DNA from: an uncultured Spartobacteria bacterium
GTDB taxonomy: Bacteria > Verrucomicrobiota > Verrucomicrobiia > Chthoniobacterales > Chthoniobacteraceae
DNA length: 64,000 bases
Assembly (NCBI GenBank): GCA_903882875.1
Contig: CAIRYQ010000129.1
Location: forward strand, 20,296 to 84,295
Direction of reading: 5' to 3'
Of this stretch, positions 25,306-33,791 are shown one piece after another. Position numbers and translations under genes: made by a program. Each line of letters starts with the position of its first letter. Positions within the stretch are counted from its first letter, which is position 1. The notes under the pieces were generated by a model that worked only from the letters and a program-made list of their open reading frames with translations, did no database searches and was not told the DNA's origin.

Positions 25306-26297
25306 GCGCGCTGTCGCTCGACGCACGCCTCCTCCGCGAACTGCGCGCGACCGCCGTGCATCTGCTCCCCGGCGATTTCGCCGACGCGCTCGGCGTGCCG
25401 CGCGGACAGATCACCGAGGCAATCACGCGACTGCGCGACGCCGGCTTCGACATCGAGGAAAAGCCCGGCATCGGCTGCCGCCTGCTCGCTTCACCGGACC
25501 GACTCATCGCCGACGATCTGCACGCGCGCATCGGAGAATCCACGCTCGTGCGCGAGATCCTCACCTTCGAGAAAACCTCCTCGACGAACGACATCGCCGC
25601 ACGTCTCGGACGCGAAGGTCATGCGGGCGGCCTCGCCATCTTCGCCGAACGGCAGACCGCGGGCCGCGGACGCTTCGGGCGCCGCTGGGATTCCGCGGCG
25701 CACGCGGGCCTGTGGTTCTCGCTGCTGCTGCGCCCCAAGTTTCCGACACCGCTCTGGCCGCGCCTCACGACTTGGGCTGGCGTATCCGTCGCCGCCGCAG
25801 TCGAACGCGCCACCGGCCTGCGCGCGCAGATGAAGTGGCCGAACGACATCCTCGTCGGCGGGAAAAAAATCGCCGGCATCCTCACCGAATGCTCCAGCGA
25901 TGCCACGCGAAGCATGTTCGCCGTCGTCGGCATCGGGCTGAACGTGAACCACGACGCAATGCCCTCAGACATCGCCGATCGCGCCGCGTCGCTGCGCCAG
26001 CTCACTGGCCGCGCGCTCGACCGCAGCGCACTCGCCGCCGCGATCCTCGGCGAACTCACCGCGCGCCTGCCCGACGTGGACGCCCATTTTTCCAACATCC
26101 TCGACGAGGCTGCGCGTCGCAGCACGATCCTCGGCAACTGGATCCGCCTCGATGCGGCGGACATCACCTTCGAGGGCCGCGCCGAGAGCCTCGACGCCGA
26201 AGGCAATCTGCTCCTCCGCCTCGCCGACGGCACGCTCCGCACGATGACCGCCGGCGAAGTCAGTTCCCGGTCATCCGCCGTGCCAGCCAAGGATTAA
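25302..26297 (+). CDS. birA: Biotin-[acetyl-CoA carboxylase] ligase / biotin repressor
   Basis: 331 residues. Activates biotin as biotinyl-AMP and attaches it to carboxyl-carrier protein. N-terminal winged helix (about 5-60: FADALGVPRGQITEAITRLRDAG, GIGCRLL) implies the bifunctional, DNA-binding type. Catalytic core: SSTNDIAARL, the biotinyl-AMP loop in QTAGRGRFGRRWDS, MKWPNDILVGGKKIAGIL and VVGIGLNVNHD; then the small SH3-like C-terminal domain. Start overlaps nadC by four bases, a common cofactor-gene pairing. Confidence 0.93.
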   Translation: MSALSLDARLLRELRATAVHLLPGDFADALGVPRGQITEAITRLRDAGFDIEEKPGIGCRLLASPDRLIADDLHARIGESTLVREILTFEKTSSTNDIAARLGREGHAGGLAIFAERQTAGRGRFGRRWDSAAHAGLWFSLLLRPKFPTPLWPRLTTWAGVSVAAAVERATGLRAQMKWPNDILVGGKKIAGILTECSSDATRSMFAVVGIGLNVNHDAMPSDIADRAASLRQLTGRALDRSALAAAILGELTARLPDVDAHFSNILDEAARRSTILGNWIRLDAADITFEGRAESLDAEGNLLLRLADGTLRTMTAGEVSSRSSAVPAKD

Positions 26298-26375
26298 ATC
26301 CCTGTTTGTCGCGCAAAAGTCTCGGTGCACGAAGTCCTCGCACACGGGCTGCTACGTATCACGGACAGCTCTCCC

Positions 26376-27116
26376 ATGATGCAACTCGTACTCTCCGAAT
26401 TTCAGGATCAGTTGATGCGCGGCCTGGCCCATCGAATGAACAACATCCTGTCTCTTTTCCACGGCTACCTCGGACTCCTCATGGACGACCAGAAGCTCAA
26501 CCCCGTGATGAAGGAGGGCCTCACCCGAGTCAGCGACGGCGCACGCGAGGCAAGCGACCTCATGGAGCGCATCAACTCCATCACCCGCCCCGCTTCCTCG
26601 CTCCCCCGTGAAATGGCGCCCGCGGATCTTTTCCGCCAGCTTGCACCGACACTCGACCGGCTGCAGACGCCGCGCGTCAAACTGGGCGTCGAGTGCCCCG
26701 AAGGTCTTCCGGCCGTGTGCGTGGACATCTCGCGGATGAAGCTCGCGGTCGTCGAACTCGTGCGCAACGCATGCGAGGCGGCGCATTCAAAAGTCACCGT
26801 CCGCGTGAGCGCGGAGCCGGGCGCGGAACAGCCCGAACTTTTCCCGAGCGGCGGCAGCATAAGCAACGGCGAGCGGGTGAAAATCGAGATCATTGACGAC
26901 GGCCCCGGCATCCGTCCGTCGGACGCGACGCGGATCTTCGAGCCGTTCTTTTCCACGAAGAAAAAAAACCACGCCGCAGGGCTCGGCCTTGCGGTCGCGC
27001 TGGGCTGTGCGCAGGAATTCGGCGGCGCGCTCCGGCACCGGAGCAGCAAGGCCGGTACGACCTTCGATCTCACGCTGCCCGCACGCGCACAGCGGCAGCT
27101 CAAGGCCGTGGCGTGA
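26376..27116 (+). CDS. Soluble sensor histidine kinase without sensor domain
   Basis: About 246 residues from the ATG at 26376; a GTG at 26325 would add 17. H-box at LMRGLAHRMNNILSLFHGYL with His19, N-box VVELVRNACEA, D-box DDGPGI, F-box IFEPFFSTKK and G-box AAGLGLAVALG, so both dimerisation/phosphotransfer and ATPase domains are complete. No membrane helix and no PAS/GAF domain; the stimulus must come through a partner. No response regulator gene is adjacent. Confidence 0.8.
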   Translation: MMQLVLSEFQDQLMRGLAHRMNNILSLFHGYLGLLMDDQKLNPVMKEGLTRVSDGAREASDLMERINSITRPASSLPREMAPADLFRQLAPTLDRLQTPRVKLGVECPEGLPAVCVDISRMKLAVVELVRNACEAAHSKVTVRVSAEPGAEQPELFPSGGSISNGERVKIEIIDDGPGIRPSDATRIFEPFFSTKKKNHAAGLGLAVALGCAQEFGGALRHRSSKAGTTFDLTLPARAQRQLKAVA

Positions 27117-27198
27117 ACTGACGGAGACGCGGGCTCAATGCAAGCTGGGGCCGCAAACCTCCCCTGCTTCTTGCGGCCTCTCCACCGAAGGGGCGGAA

Positions 27199-30100
27199 TC
27201 AGTTCTGCGAAAGTTTCGTAGTCGCGGCTGCGGCCTTCTTCCCGGCCTCGTATTGGGCGCGCAATTTTTCCGCGGCGGCCTTCGCCGCCTCGATATCCTT
27301 CGCTGCGGCGACCGCAGCCTTCTCTGCGTCGGCCTTCGTCTTCACAGCGTCCTTTTCCATCTGAGCGATGCGGGCCTTCAGCTCCGCCGACTGTTTCTTC
27401 GCGTCCTCGATTTCCTTTTTCGCGGCAGCCACGGCCTTCTCTGCGGGCGCGAGTTTTTTCGTCGCGAGTCTCGCATCCAGCTCCGCCTTCTTCACGGCTT
27501 CCGTGAGATCGGCCGGCACGGGATTCTCCGGCGGCTTTGCGGCATTTGCCTTCGCGGCTTCGAGCGCCACGCGCGCCTTTTCGAGATCGGCCTTGCCAGC
27601 CTGGTAGGGTTCGTTCGCCTTCGCATACTCGGGCGTGCCCTCCTTGAACTTGGCGCGTTCTTCCTTGAGCCGGGCGTTCCGCGCCTCGATGTCCGCAAAT
27701 TTTTTCGCGGCCGCATCCGCCTCCGCACTGATCGCCTTGATCGCCGCTTCCGCAGCGTTCTTGTGATCCGCGACAGCCTTGTCCGCAGCAGCGAGCGCTG
27801 CCGAGGCGGTATCGGCCTCGTGCTTCAGCTTCGCGAATACAGCCTCCTTTTCCGCGACATTCTTCGGGCCGTCGGCGACGGTCTTCTCCGCGTTCACGAT
27901 GCCCTGCTTCGCGATCTCGACCTGCCGGAACGCATCCTTTGCCGTCGCCACCAGATCGTCGAGTTTCGCCTGCTTCTCGGCGACGGTCTGCTTCGCGTTG
28001 AAGACGATCTGGTAAAGTTGCGCGCGCTTCCAGCGTGCGACACCGCCCTGCGAAGCCGCGACCTGCGCATTCGCCGCATCGAGCGCAGCCTTTGCGGCGG
28101 CGAGCGCCTTCTCGCCTTCGGTCGGCTGCGGCCCTGCGACCGCTGCCTTCGCCTCATTCAGCGCCGTCTCGATTTTTGCGAGATCGTTCTTCCTCGCCTG
28201 CACGACCTCGTTCGCCCTCGCGTAGTCGGTCGAGCCCTCCTTGGACTTCGCACGGTTCGCACGGGCCTGTTCGAGCTGTGCGTTCATGGCGTCGAAATTT
28301 TTCTGCAACGTCGCGACCTTCTCAACGCTCTCGGGCGAGGGCGCGGCCTTGCCGGACTGGAGCTTCGCAATCTCGGCATCCACCGCCTGCACGGACTTCT
28401 CGGCATCAGCGATCGCTTTCGGCGTGATCGTCTTGATGCGCCCGGCTTCCGTCAGCGATTTCTGGTACTGCTGGCGCAAATCTTCGAGCGACTTTTGCAA
28501 CGCGGCAACCGCTGCCTTCGCGGCATCTACCTTCTCACGGCCCGGCGGGATCGGCGTGGTTTCCACGGCGTGTTTCGCCTCCGCGAGCGCCTTTTCCGCC
28601 TGCGCGAAGTTCGGCTGCAATTCCTTCACCTGTTGCTCCGCCTTCGCAAATTCCGGAGAGCCCGCCGCCGCTTTCGTACGGACATCCGTGCGCTTCGCGA
28701 GTTCAGCCTTCGCACGATCGAATGATTCCTGTGCCTGCTTCGCCACAGCCTCGGCATTTGCGCGCTGACGCGATGCCGCGGCGGCCTCGATGTCCACTGC
28801 ACTCTTGCGTGCAGCGGTGAGCGCGGAATCCGATTTTCCGATCTGCGCCTTCACGGACTCCGCGGCCTTCTCGGCATTCGCCGGCCCGCTCTTCGCATCG
28901 GCGAGCGCCTTCACCGCAGCGGCCTTGCGCTGCTCGGCGGCGGCGAGTTCCGCCTTGCGTTTTGCTTCCGCGGCTTCGCGCTCGGCCTTCAGGTTTGCCT
29001 CTGCATCGGCGACGGCTTTCTGCAAATTCGGCAGCGCGGCCTGCGCCTCGGTGAGCGTCTTTTCAAACTGCGCGAGCTGCTCGGCGATGCCCGCGGGGTT
29101 TGCCGTCAGCGCGCCGAGTTTCTTGCCTTCGATCGAATACACGCGGATGTCGCCGGTCCAGTCGGAGGCGATGACACGGTTGTTGTTCAAAGTGCAGCGC
29201 AGCGCGAGATCGGCGAATGCCTCCGTCGCGACAATCTGCTGGCCCGTCGCGTCCCACACCTTCGCGATCTTGTCGCGCCCGCAGCTCACGATGCGGCCGT
29301 CCGGCGTGAAATCCACCCACAGCGCTCCGCCCGTGTGCGCGGCCCAGCTCCGGATTTCCACGCCGTCCTTCACATTCCACAGCGTGATCTTCCCGTCCTC
29401 GCTCGCGCTCGCGAGCACGCCGGGCATGAATGCGAGCGCCGTGCAGGATGCCTTGTGGCCGGCCAGCGTGTTGAACGGCTTCGGGTCCGCGCCCGCCTCC
29501 CACACTTCCACGCCGCCGTTGCGATCCGCGGTCGCAAGATATTTCCCGTCCGGGCTGTACGCTATCGCCGTCACCCACTCGGTGTGCTTTTTGATCAGCC
29601 CCGTCTGCTTGCCGTCCTTCGTGCTGAAAATTTTCACCTGCTTGTTCGGCCCGCCGAGCGCGACAAACTGCTGGTCCGGGCTGATGTCCGCCGCGAGCAC
29701 CGCGTCCGCCTCATTGCCCACGGTGCCGATGCGCTCGCCCGTCGCCACATCCCACATCACGACCTTGCCCAATTTTCCGCCGAGCCCGCCGCCCGCGATG
29801 AGCAGCTTCGCGTTGCGCGAAAAGCGGAGCGTATTCGGGTAGCCCTCGGGAAATGCGAGCACGCCGACGCGATCCAGCGTCTCGGTGTTGTAAAGCAGCA
29901 CCTGCCTCTGCCCGCCGATCGCCACGAGCGGCGCCCACGGGCTCGCGGCCATCGCGATGACGGCGTTGTTCGCGCGCGATTTCACAAACGGCTCCAGCGG
30001 CATGTCGCCCGGCATCGGCGGCGGGCCGTCCGGTTTCGCGAGCGACACGACCGCGACGTCCACCTTGTTCGCCGAGACTTGCGCGGGTTTGCTGTTCGCA

Positions 30101-30450
30101 TTTTCGAGCGCGAAACCCGCGATCCACGCCTTCAGCAGCGCCATGTCGCCGTCGGAAAGCGAGTCGCCCTTCGGCGGCATCTTCGGATCACCGTCCGCCT
30201 TGCACACTTTGTAAATGAGGCTGCCGTCCGCATTGCCGGGCTTGATCACCGCGCCGTTCTCGCTGCCCGCGATCGTCGCCTGATACGTCGTGAGATCGAG
30301 GCCCGCCTTTTTCTTGTCGGGATTGTGGCAGTTCGTGCAGGCGTTGCGGAAAATCGGCGAAATCTGATCCGCATACGTCACCTTCGTCTGGGCGAATGCG
30401 GCGAGGCTCAGTCCGAAAAACGCGGCGGTGGTGAGGGCGGATTTGTGCAT
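27199..30450 (-). CDS. Exported protein: cytochrome c domain, WD40 propeller and very long coiled coil
   Basis: About 1083 residues from the ATG at 30450 (another ATG at 30462), with a signal peptide (MHKSALTTAAFFGLSLAAFA). Domains: planctomycete-type cytochrome c (PSCyt1-like) with heme motif CTNCH (38-42) and a distal Met in PKMPPKGDSLSDGD; then WD40 repeats about 140-440 (HTEWVTAIAYSPDGKYLATAD, LASASEDGKITLWNV); then about 600 residues of Ala/Lys/Glu-rich coiled coil. Heme attachment puts it in the periplasm. Such heme/WD40 fusions are characteristic of Planctomycetes and Verrucomicrobia. Role unknown; a scaffold for polymer capture or electron transfer is possible. Confidence 0.8.
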   Translation of the reverse strand: MHKSALTTAAFFGLSLAAFAQTKVTYADQISPIFRNACTNCHNPDKKKAGLDLTTYQATIAGSENGAVIKPGNADGSLIYKVCKADGDPKMPPKGDSLSDGDMALLKAWIAGFALENANSKPAQVSANKVDVAVVSLAKPDGPPPMPGDMPLEPFVKSRANNAVIAMAASPWAPLVAIGGQRQVLLYNTETLDRVGVLAFPEGYPNTLRFSRNAKLLIAGGGLGGKLGKVVMWDVATGERIGTVGNEADAVLAADISPDQQFVALGGPNKQVKIFSTKDGKQTGLIKKHTEWVTAIAYSPDGKYLATADRNGGVEVWEAGADPKPFNTLAGHKASCTALAFMPGVLASASEDGKITLWNVKDGVEIRSWAAHTGGALWVDFTPDGRIVSCGRDKIAKVWDATGQQIVATEAFADLALRCTLNNNRVIASDWTGDIRVYSIEGKKLGALTANPAGIAEQLAQFEKTLTEAQAALPNLQKAVADAEANLKAEREAAEAKRKAELAAAEQRKAAAVKALADAKSGPANAEKAAESVKAQIGKSDSALTAARKSAVDIEAAAASRQRANAEAVAKQAQESFDRAKAELAKRTDVRTKAAAGSPEFAKAEQQVKELQPNFAQAEKALAEAKHAVETTPIPPGREKVDAAKAAVAALQKSLEDLRQQYQKSLTEAGRIKTITPKAIADAEKSVQAVDAEIAKLQSGKAAPSPESVEKVATLQKNFDAMNAQLEQARANRAKSKEGSTDYARANEVVQARKNDLAKIETALNEAKAAVAGPQPTEGEKALAAAKAALDAANAQVAASQGGVARWKRAQLYQIVFNAKQTVAEKQAKLDDLVATAKDAFRQVEIAKQGIVNAEKTVADGPKNVAEKEAVFAKLKHEADTASAALAAADKAVADHKNAAEAAIKAISAEADAAAKKFADIEARNARLKEERAKFKEGTPEYAKANEPYQAGKADLEKARVALEAAKANAAKPPENPVPADLTEAVKKAELDARLATKKLAPAEKAVAAAKKEIEDAKKQSAELKARIAQMEKDAVKTKADAEKAAVAAAKDIEAAKAAAEKLRAQYEAGKKAAAATTKLSQN

Positions 30451-30624
30451 AATCGGGAACATGGTGGTCGTGGTGAGAGGAAAGCGTGGAATGGCAGGGA
30501 AATTAGGTGCCGTTTCTTGCGGGAAACCACCCCGAATTTGCGTTCATTTTCAGGACTGGAAAAATCACACCGCGCACAGGATTCCACGTTTGGCATCCGC
30601 CTCACGCCCCGGCAACTTGCGCGA

Positions 30625-31566
30625 GTGAACAGCGCACCGCGCACAGCATTCGTCCTCGGCGCCGGCCTCGGCACGCGGCTCCGTCCTTTGACGAACCGCC
30701 GGCCAAAGCCGCTCATCCCGGTCGCAAACCGGCCACTCATCACGCACGCTTTTGATCACCTCATCGCTGTGGGCGTGGAGCGATTCGTCGTGAATACGCA
30801 CTGGTGCGAACAGCGCTACCCCGAGTTTTTTCCCGGCGGAAAATGGCGCGGCCGTCCCATCACCTTCGTCCGCGAATCGCCCGAAGTGCTCGAGACCGGC
30901 GGCGGAATCTGGCACGCCCGCGCGCACCTCGGCGACGGCCCGTTCTGGGTTTATAACGGCGACATCCTCAGCGATCTCCCGCTCACGCCCGCCCTCGACG
31001 CCCACCGCGCCGAGGGCAACGAAGTCACGCTCATCCTCCGCTCGCACGGCGGAAATACGAACGTCGCGTTCGACGCCGCGGGCGGTCGCATCCTCGACTT
31101 GCGCCGCGCGCTGCGCCCGGAAATCGAGCCCCGGCATCTCTTCACCGGCATCTACATCGTCGAGCCGCCGTTCATCACGCGCATCCCCGCCGCGCAAAAA
31201 ATTTCCGTCGTCCCGATCTTCCACGAAATGATCCGCGCAGGCGCAAAGCTCGGCGGCATCGTACTCGACGAAGGCGCGTGGTGGGATCTCGGTTCGCGCT
31301 CCGAATACATCGCCGTCCACGCCGCGCTTGCGGAAAAAAATGCGCCGTGGATTTCATCCGAAGCATCAGTCTCGCCTGGCGCAAAAATCACCGGCGCAAC
31401 CGCCGTCGCCGCTGGCACACGCGTCGGTCCAGGCGCGGTCTTGCACGACTGCATCGTGTGGGAAAATTCCACCGTCACCCCCGGCGCGCGCCTCACGCGC
31501 TGCATCGTCGCCGACGGCACGACCGCATCCGGCGAACACACCGATGTGGACTTTGCCGCGGGATAA
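30625..31566 (+). CDS. Nucleotidyltransferase, MurU-like sugar-1-phosphate NTP transferase with hexapeptide tail
   Basis: About 313 residues from a GTG at 30625. NTP-transferase fold: FVLGAGLGTRLRPLTNRRPKPLIPVANRPLI, metal site in FWVYNGDILSD, and FTGIYIVEPP. The last ~70 residues (SVSPGAKITGATAVAAGTRVG) form left-handed beta-helix hexapeptides, absent from the shorter Pseudomonas MurU. The kinase just downstream resembles AmgK; amgK-murU pairs convert free MurNAc/GlcNAc to UDP-sugar in a fosfomycin-insensitive peptidoglycan recycling route. A mannose- or glucose-1-phosphate transferase is the alternative. Confidence 0.72.
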   Translation: MNSAPRTAFVLGAGLGTRLRPLTNRRPKPLIPVANRPLITHAFDHLIAVGVERFVVNTHWCEQRYPEFFPGGKWRGRPITFVRESPEVLETGGGIWHARAHLGDGPFWVYNGDILSDLPLTPALDAHRAEGNEVTLILRSHGGNTNVAFDAAGGRILDLRRALRPEIEPRHLFTGIYIVEPPFITRIPAAQKISVVPIFHEMIRAGAKLGGIVLDEGAWWDLGSRSEYIAVHAALAEKNAPWISSEASVSPGAKITGATAVAAGTRVGPGAVLHDCIVWENSTVTPGARLTRCIVADGTTASGEHTDVDFAAG

Positions 31567-31585
31567 CGGTTCACACTCGCGCGCA

Positions 31586-32533
31586 ATGTCCACCACCGTC
31601 GAGCCCATCGAAAAGGGCGGCTCTGGCCGCAAGTTCTGGCGCATCCGCAACGGCGGCGGCTCGTGCATCCTCGTCCGCTACTCGCTCGATCGCGCCGACA
31701 ACGCGGGCTACGCGGACATCGCGCGCTTTCTCACGCAGGTCGGCGTAAGCGTGCCCGAGATTTTTCTCCACGACGCAGCCGAGGGCGTGATGGTCATGGA
31801 GGATGTCGGCAGCGACGATCTGTTTTCATTCCGCACCGCGCCGTGGCCCGAGCGCCGCCGCCTCTACGAACTCACCCTCGACCAGCTCGCGCTCCTGCAC
31901 ACGCGTGCGCATTTGGTCCACGTCCTCGATGTGCCGTATGGCCGCGATGACTGCACACCGCTCCAGCCGCCCTTCGACGCCGCGCTCTACGAATGGGAGC
32001 AGGACTACTTCATTGAGCACTGCCTCGCGCTGCATTTCAAAATGAGCGCCGACGAAATCACCGCGCAAGTGGACCGCCCGCGCCTCCGCGAAATCGCCGC
32101 ACAGCTCGCAGCCGAACCGCGCTGCCTCATCCACCGCGATTTTCAGAGCCAGAATGTGATGATCCGCGACGGCCAGCCCTCATTCATAGATTTCCAGGGC
32201 CTCCGCCGCGGTCTCGCGCAATACGACCTCGCCTCGCTCCTGCTCGATCCTTACGTGAGCCTCCCCGCCACCGAGCGCGACACGCTTTTCGAGCACTACC
32301 TCACCGCCGCACGCCTGGAAGATCCCGAGCACTTCCGCGCGCTCTACGACCTCTGCGCGATGCAACGTCTCATGCAGGCCCTGGGCGCCTACGGCAAACT
32401 CGGCCACGCCGATGGCCGCACGCATTTCCTCACGCACATCCCCGCCGCGGTCGCGCTGCTGCGCGAAACGATGAAGCGGGTCCCCGGCTTGGAGCAGACT
32501 GTGAACCTGCTCACTCGATTGCCGGCAGTGTGA
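31586..32533 (+). CDS. Sugar kinase of the aminoglycoside-phosphotransferase fold (AmgK-like)
   Basis: 315 residues from the ATG at 31586, 19 bases after the NTP transferase. Kinase fold: GSGRKFWRI nucleotide loop, VMVMEDVGSDDL hinge, catalytic loop LIHRDFQSQNVM and metal-binding SFIDFQGLRRG. IHRDF-S-N and IDFQ-.-G fit the AmgK group, anomeric MurNAc/GlcNAc kinases. With its neighbour it could return peptidoglycan sugars to UDP-MurNAc. Substrate is inferred from pairing only. Confidence 0.72.
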   Translation: MSTTVEPIEKGGSGRKFWRIRNGGGSCILVRYSLDRADNAGYADIARFLTQVGVSVPEIFLHDAAEGVMVMEDVGSDDLFSFRTAPWPERRRLYELTLDQLALLHTRAHLVHVLDVPYGRDDCTPLQPPFDAALYEWEQDYFIEHCLALHFKMSADEITAQVDRPRLREIAAQLAAEPRCLIHRDFQSQNVMIRDGQPSFIDFQGLRRGLAQYDLASLLLDPYVSLPATERDTLFEHYLTAARLEDPEHFRALYDLCAMQRLMQALGAYGKLGHADGRTHFLTHIPAAVALLRETMKRVPGLEQTVNLLTRLPAV

Positions 32534-32597
32534 TCATCGCGCGATCTGCGCCGACGATTTTCATCCGCGTCCGTTCGCGGTTGAAAAAATAAGCAGC

Positions 32598-33533
32598 TCA
32601 CTTGGTTTCCAGCGCGAGCGCTGCGGCACCGATGATTCCCGCATCGTTGCCCAGCGTCGCCGGGACGACCTTGAGCTGCTCGTGGAAAAGCGTGCTCGTC
32701 CGCTCGCAGATCGTCCGCCGGATCGGGTCTATGATGATGTCGCCGGCTGCGGCGATGCCGCCGCCGATGACGATCGTGTCCGGGTTCAGCAACCACACGC
32801 CGTCCGCGAGCGCCGCGCCGATATCCGTGCCGATGGCGTCCCACAAAGCGATCGCAATGTGGTCGCCCCCGTTGGCCAGGGCGGCGAGTTCGGCGGGCGT
32901 GCATTTTTCCAGCGTCCGCTGCTGGCGGGAAGCCTTGTAAAGCCGGGCGGCGCGCTCGGCGATCTGGCGGTTGCCCACGTACGTCTCGAGATCGCCGGGC
33001 GTGCCGTACACGCCGCGCGGCCCGTGCGAATCAATGCTCATGTGCCCGATCTCGCCGGCGGCCAGCCGCGAGCCGCGGTAGAGCCGCCCGTCGAGGATCA
33101 GCCCGCCGCCGACGCCCGTGCCGAGCGTCACGCAGATCGCATTGCGCGCGCCCTTCGCCGCGCCGTGCAAAAATTCGCCGTAGGCCATCGCGTTCGCGTC
33201 GTTCTCGATCGCCGCGCGCAGGCCGGTCTTTTCGCGCAGCAGCGCGACGAGCGCGACCTCGCGCCAGCCCTGCACATTCGTCAGCTCATGCACGATGCCC
33301 GTGACGCTGTCCACAAAGCCCGGCAGCCCGATGCCGATCGCCTCGATCTCCGTGTGCGCCGCGCGCATCGCCGCGATGACGCGCAGCAGTTCGCCGATGA
33401 TCCCCTCGGCCGTCGTCTGCGCCGTGGTGTGAATGACCTCGCCGCGTTCGAGAACCGCGCCGTCCTGCACGACGGCCGATTTGATGGTGGTCCCGCCGAA
33501 GTCAATGCCGATGGCCTTTGCTGAATTGCTCAT
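32598..33533 (-). CDS. ROK-family sugar kinase (glucokinase-like) lacking the zinc Cys cluster
   Basis: 311 residues. N-terminal phosphate loop GIDFGGTTIKSAVV, NDANAMAYGE, and LGTGVGGGLILDGRLYRG identify a ROK kinase. After the conserved AGEIGHMSIDSHGP, where most ROK proteins have a C-x-CG-x-x-GC-x-E zinc site, this one reads RGVYGTPGDLE: all cysteines are gone while the surrounding spacing is kept. Glucose is the commonest substrate of this branch. Convergent with the AmgK-like gene. Confidence 0.85.
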   Translation of the reverse strand: MSNSAKAIGIDFGGTTIKSAVVQDGAVLERGEVIHTTAQTTAEGIIGELLRVIAAMRAAHTEIEAIGIGLPGFVDSVTGIVHELTNVQGWREVALVALLREKTGLRAAIENDANAMAYGEFLHGAAKGARNAICVTLGTGVGGGLILDGRLYRGSRLAAGEIGHMSIDSHGPRGVYGTPGDLETYVGNRQIAERAARLYKASRQQRTLEKCTPAELAALANGGDHIAIALWDAIGTDIGAALADGVWLLNPDTIVIGGGIAAAGDIIIDPIRRTICERTSTLFHEQLKVVPATLGNDAGIIGAAALALETK

Positions 33534-33791
33534 GCTCTTTGGAAAATTCGTGCGCGCACCGTGCGTGGCTCCGCGGCGAATGTCGAACGTCGAATGTCGG
33601 CGGCAGCGGGCGCGTCATGCCCCGTAGCCGCCGACAGCAGGAAGCGGGCACTTCTCCGAAGCGGGATCGGGAATCAAATCCACACGTCACGCCCATCTGT
33701 TCCGGCTTTCGCATTTCGCGCCGATAGATCCGCTACGATGCGGCCACTCGCCACTCGTCATTTTCGCCGCCGCCGGGTTATCTTCTGCAAC
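33534..33791. other. Divergent intergenic region, no gene seen
   Basis: Separates the ROK kinase (minus) from the PQQ-propeller protein (plus) and should carry both promoters. No hairpin, repeat or RNA gene could be identified by eye. Confidence 0.4.

Noticed and set aside
29335..30624. Long plus-strand frame in front of the MurU-like gene
   Set aside because: It is antisense to the cytochrome/WD40 protein; the family start is the GTG at 30625.
33650..33700. tRNA-like segment (GGGAATCAAATCCACACG)
   Set aside because: Resembles a T-arm but no acceptor or anticodon stem can be paired around it.
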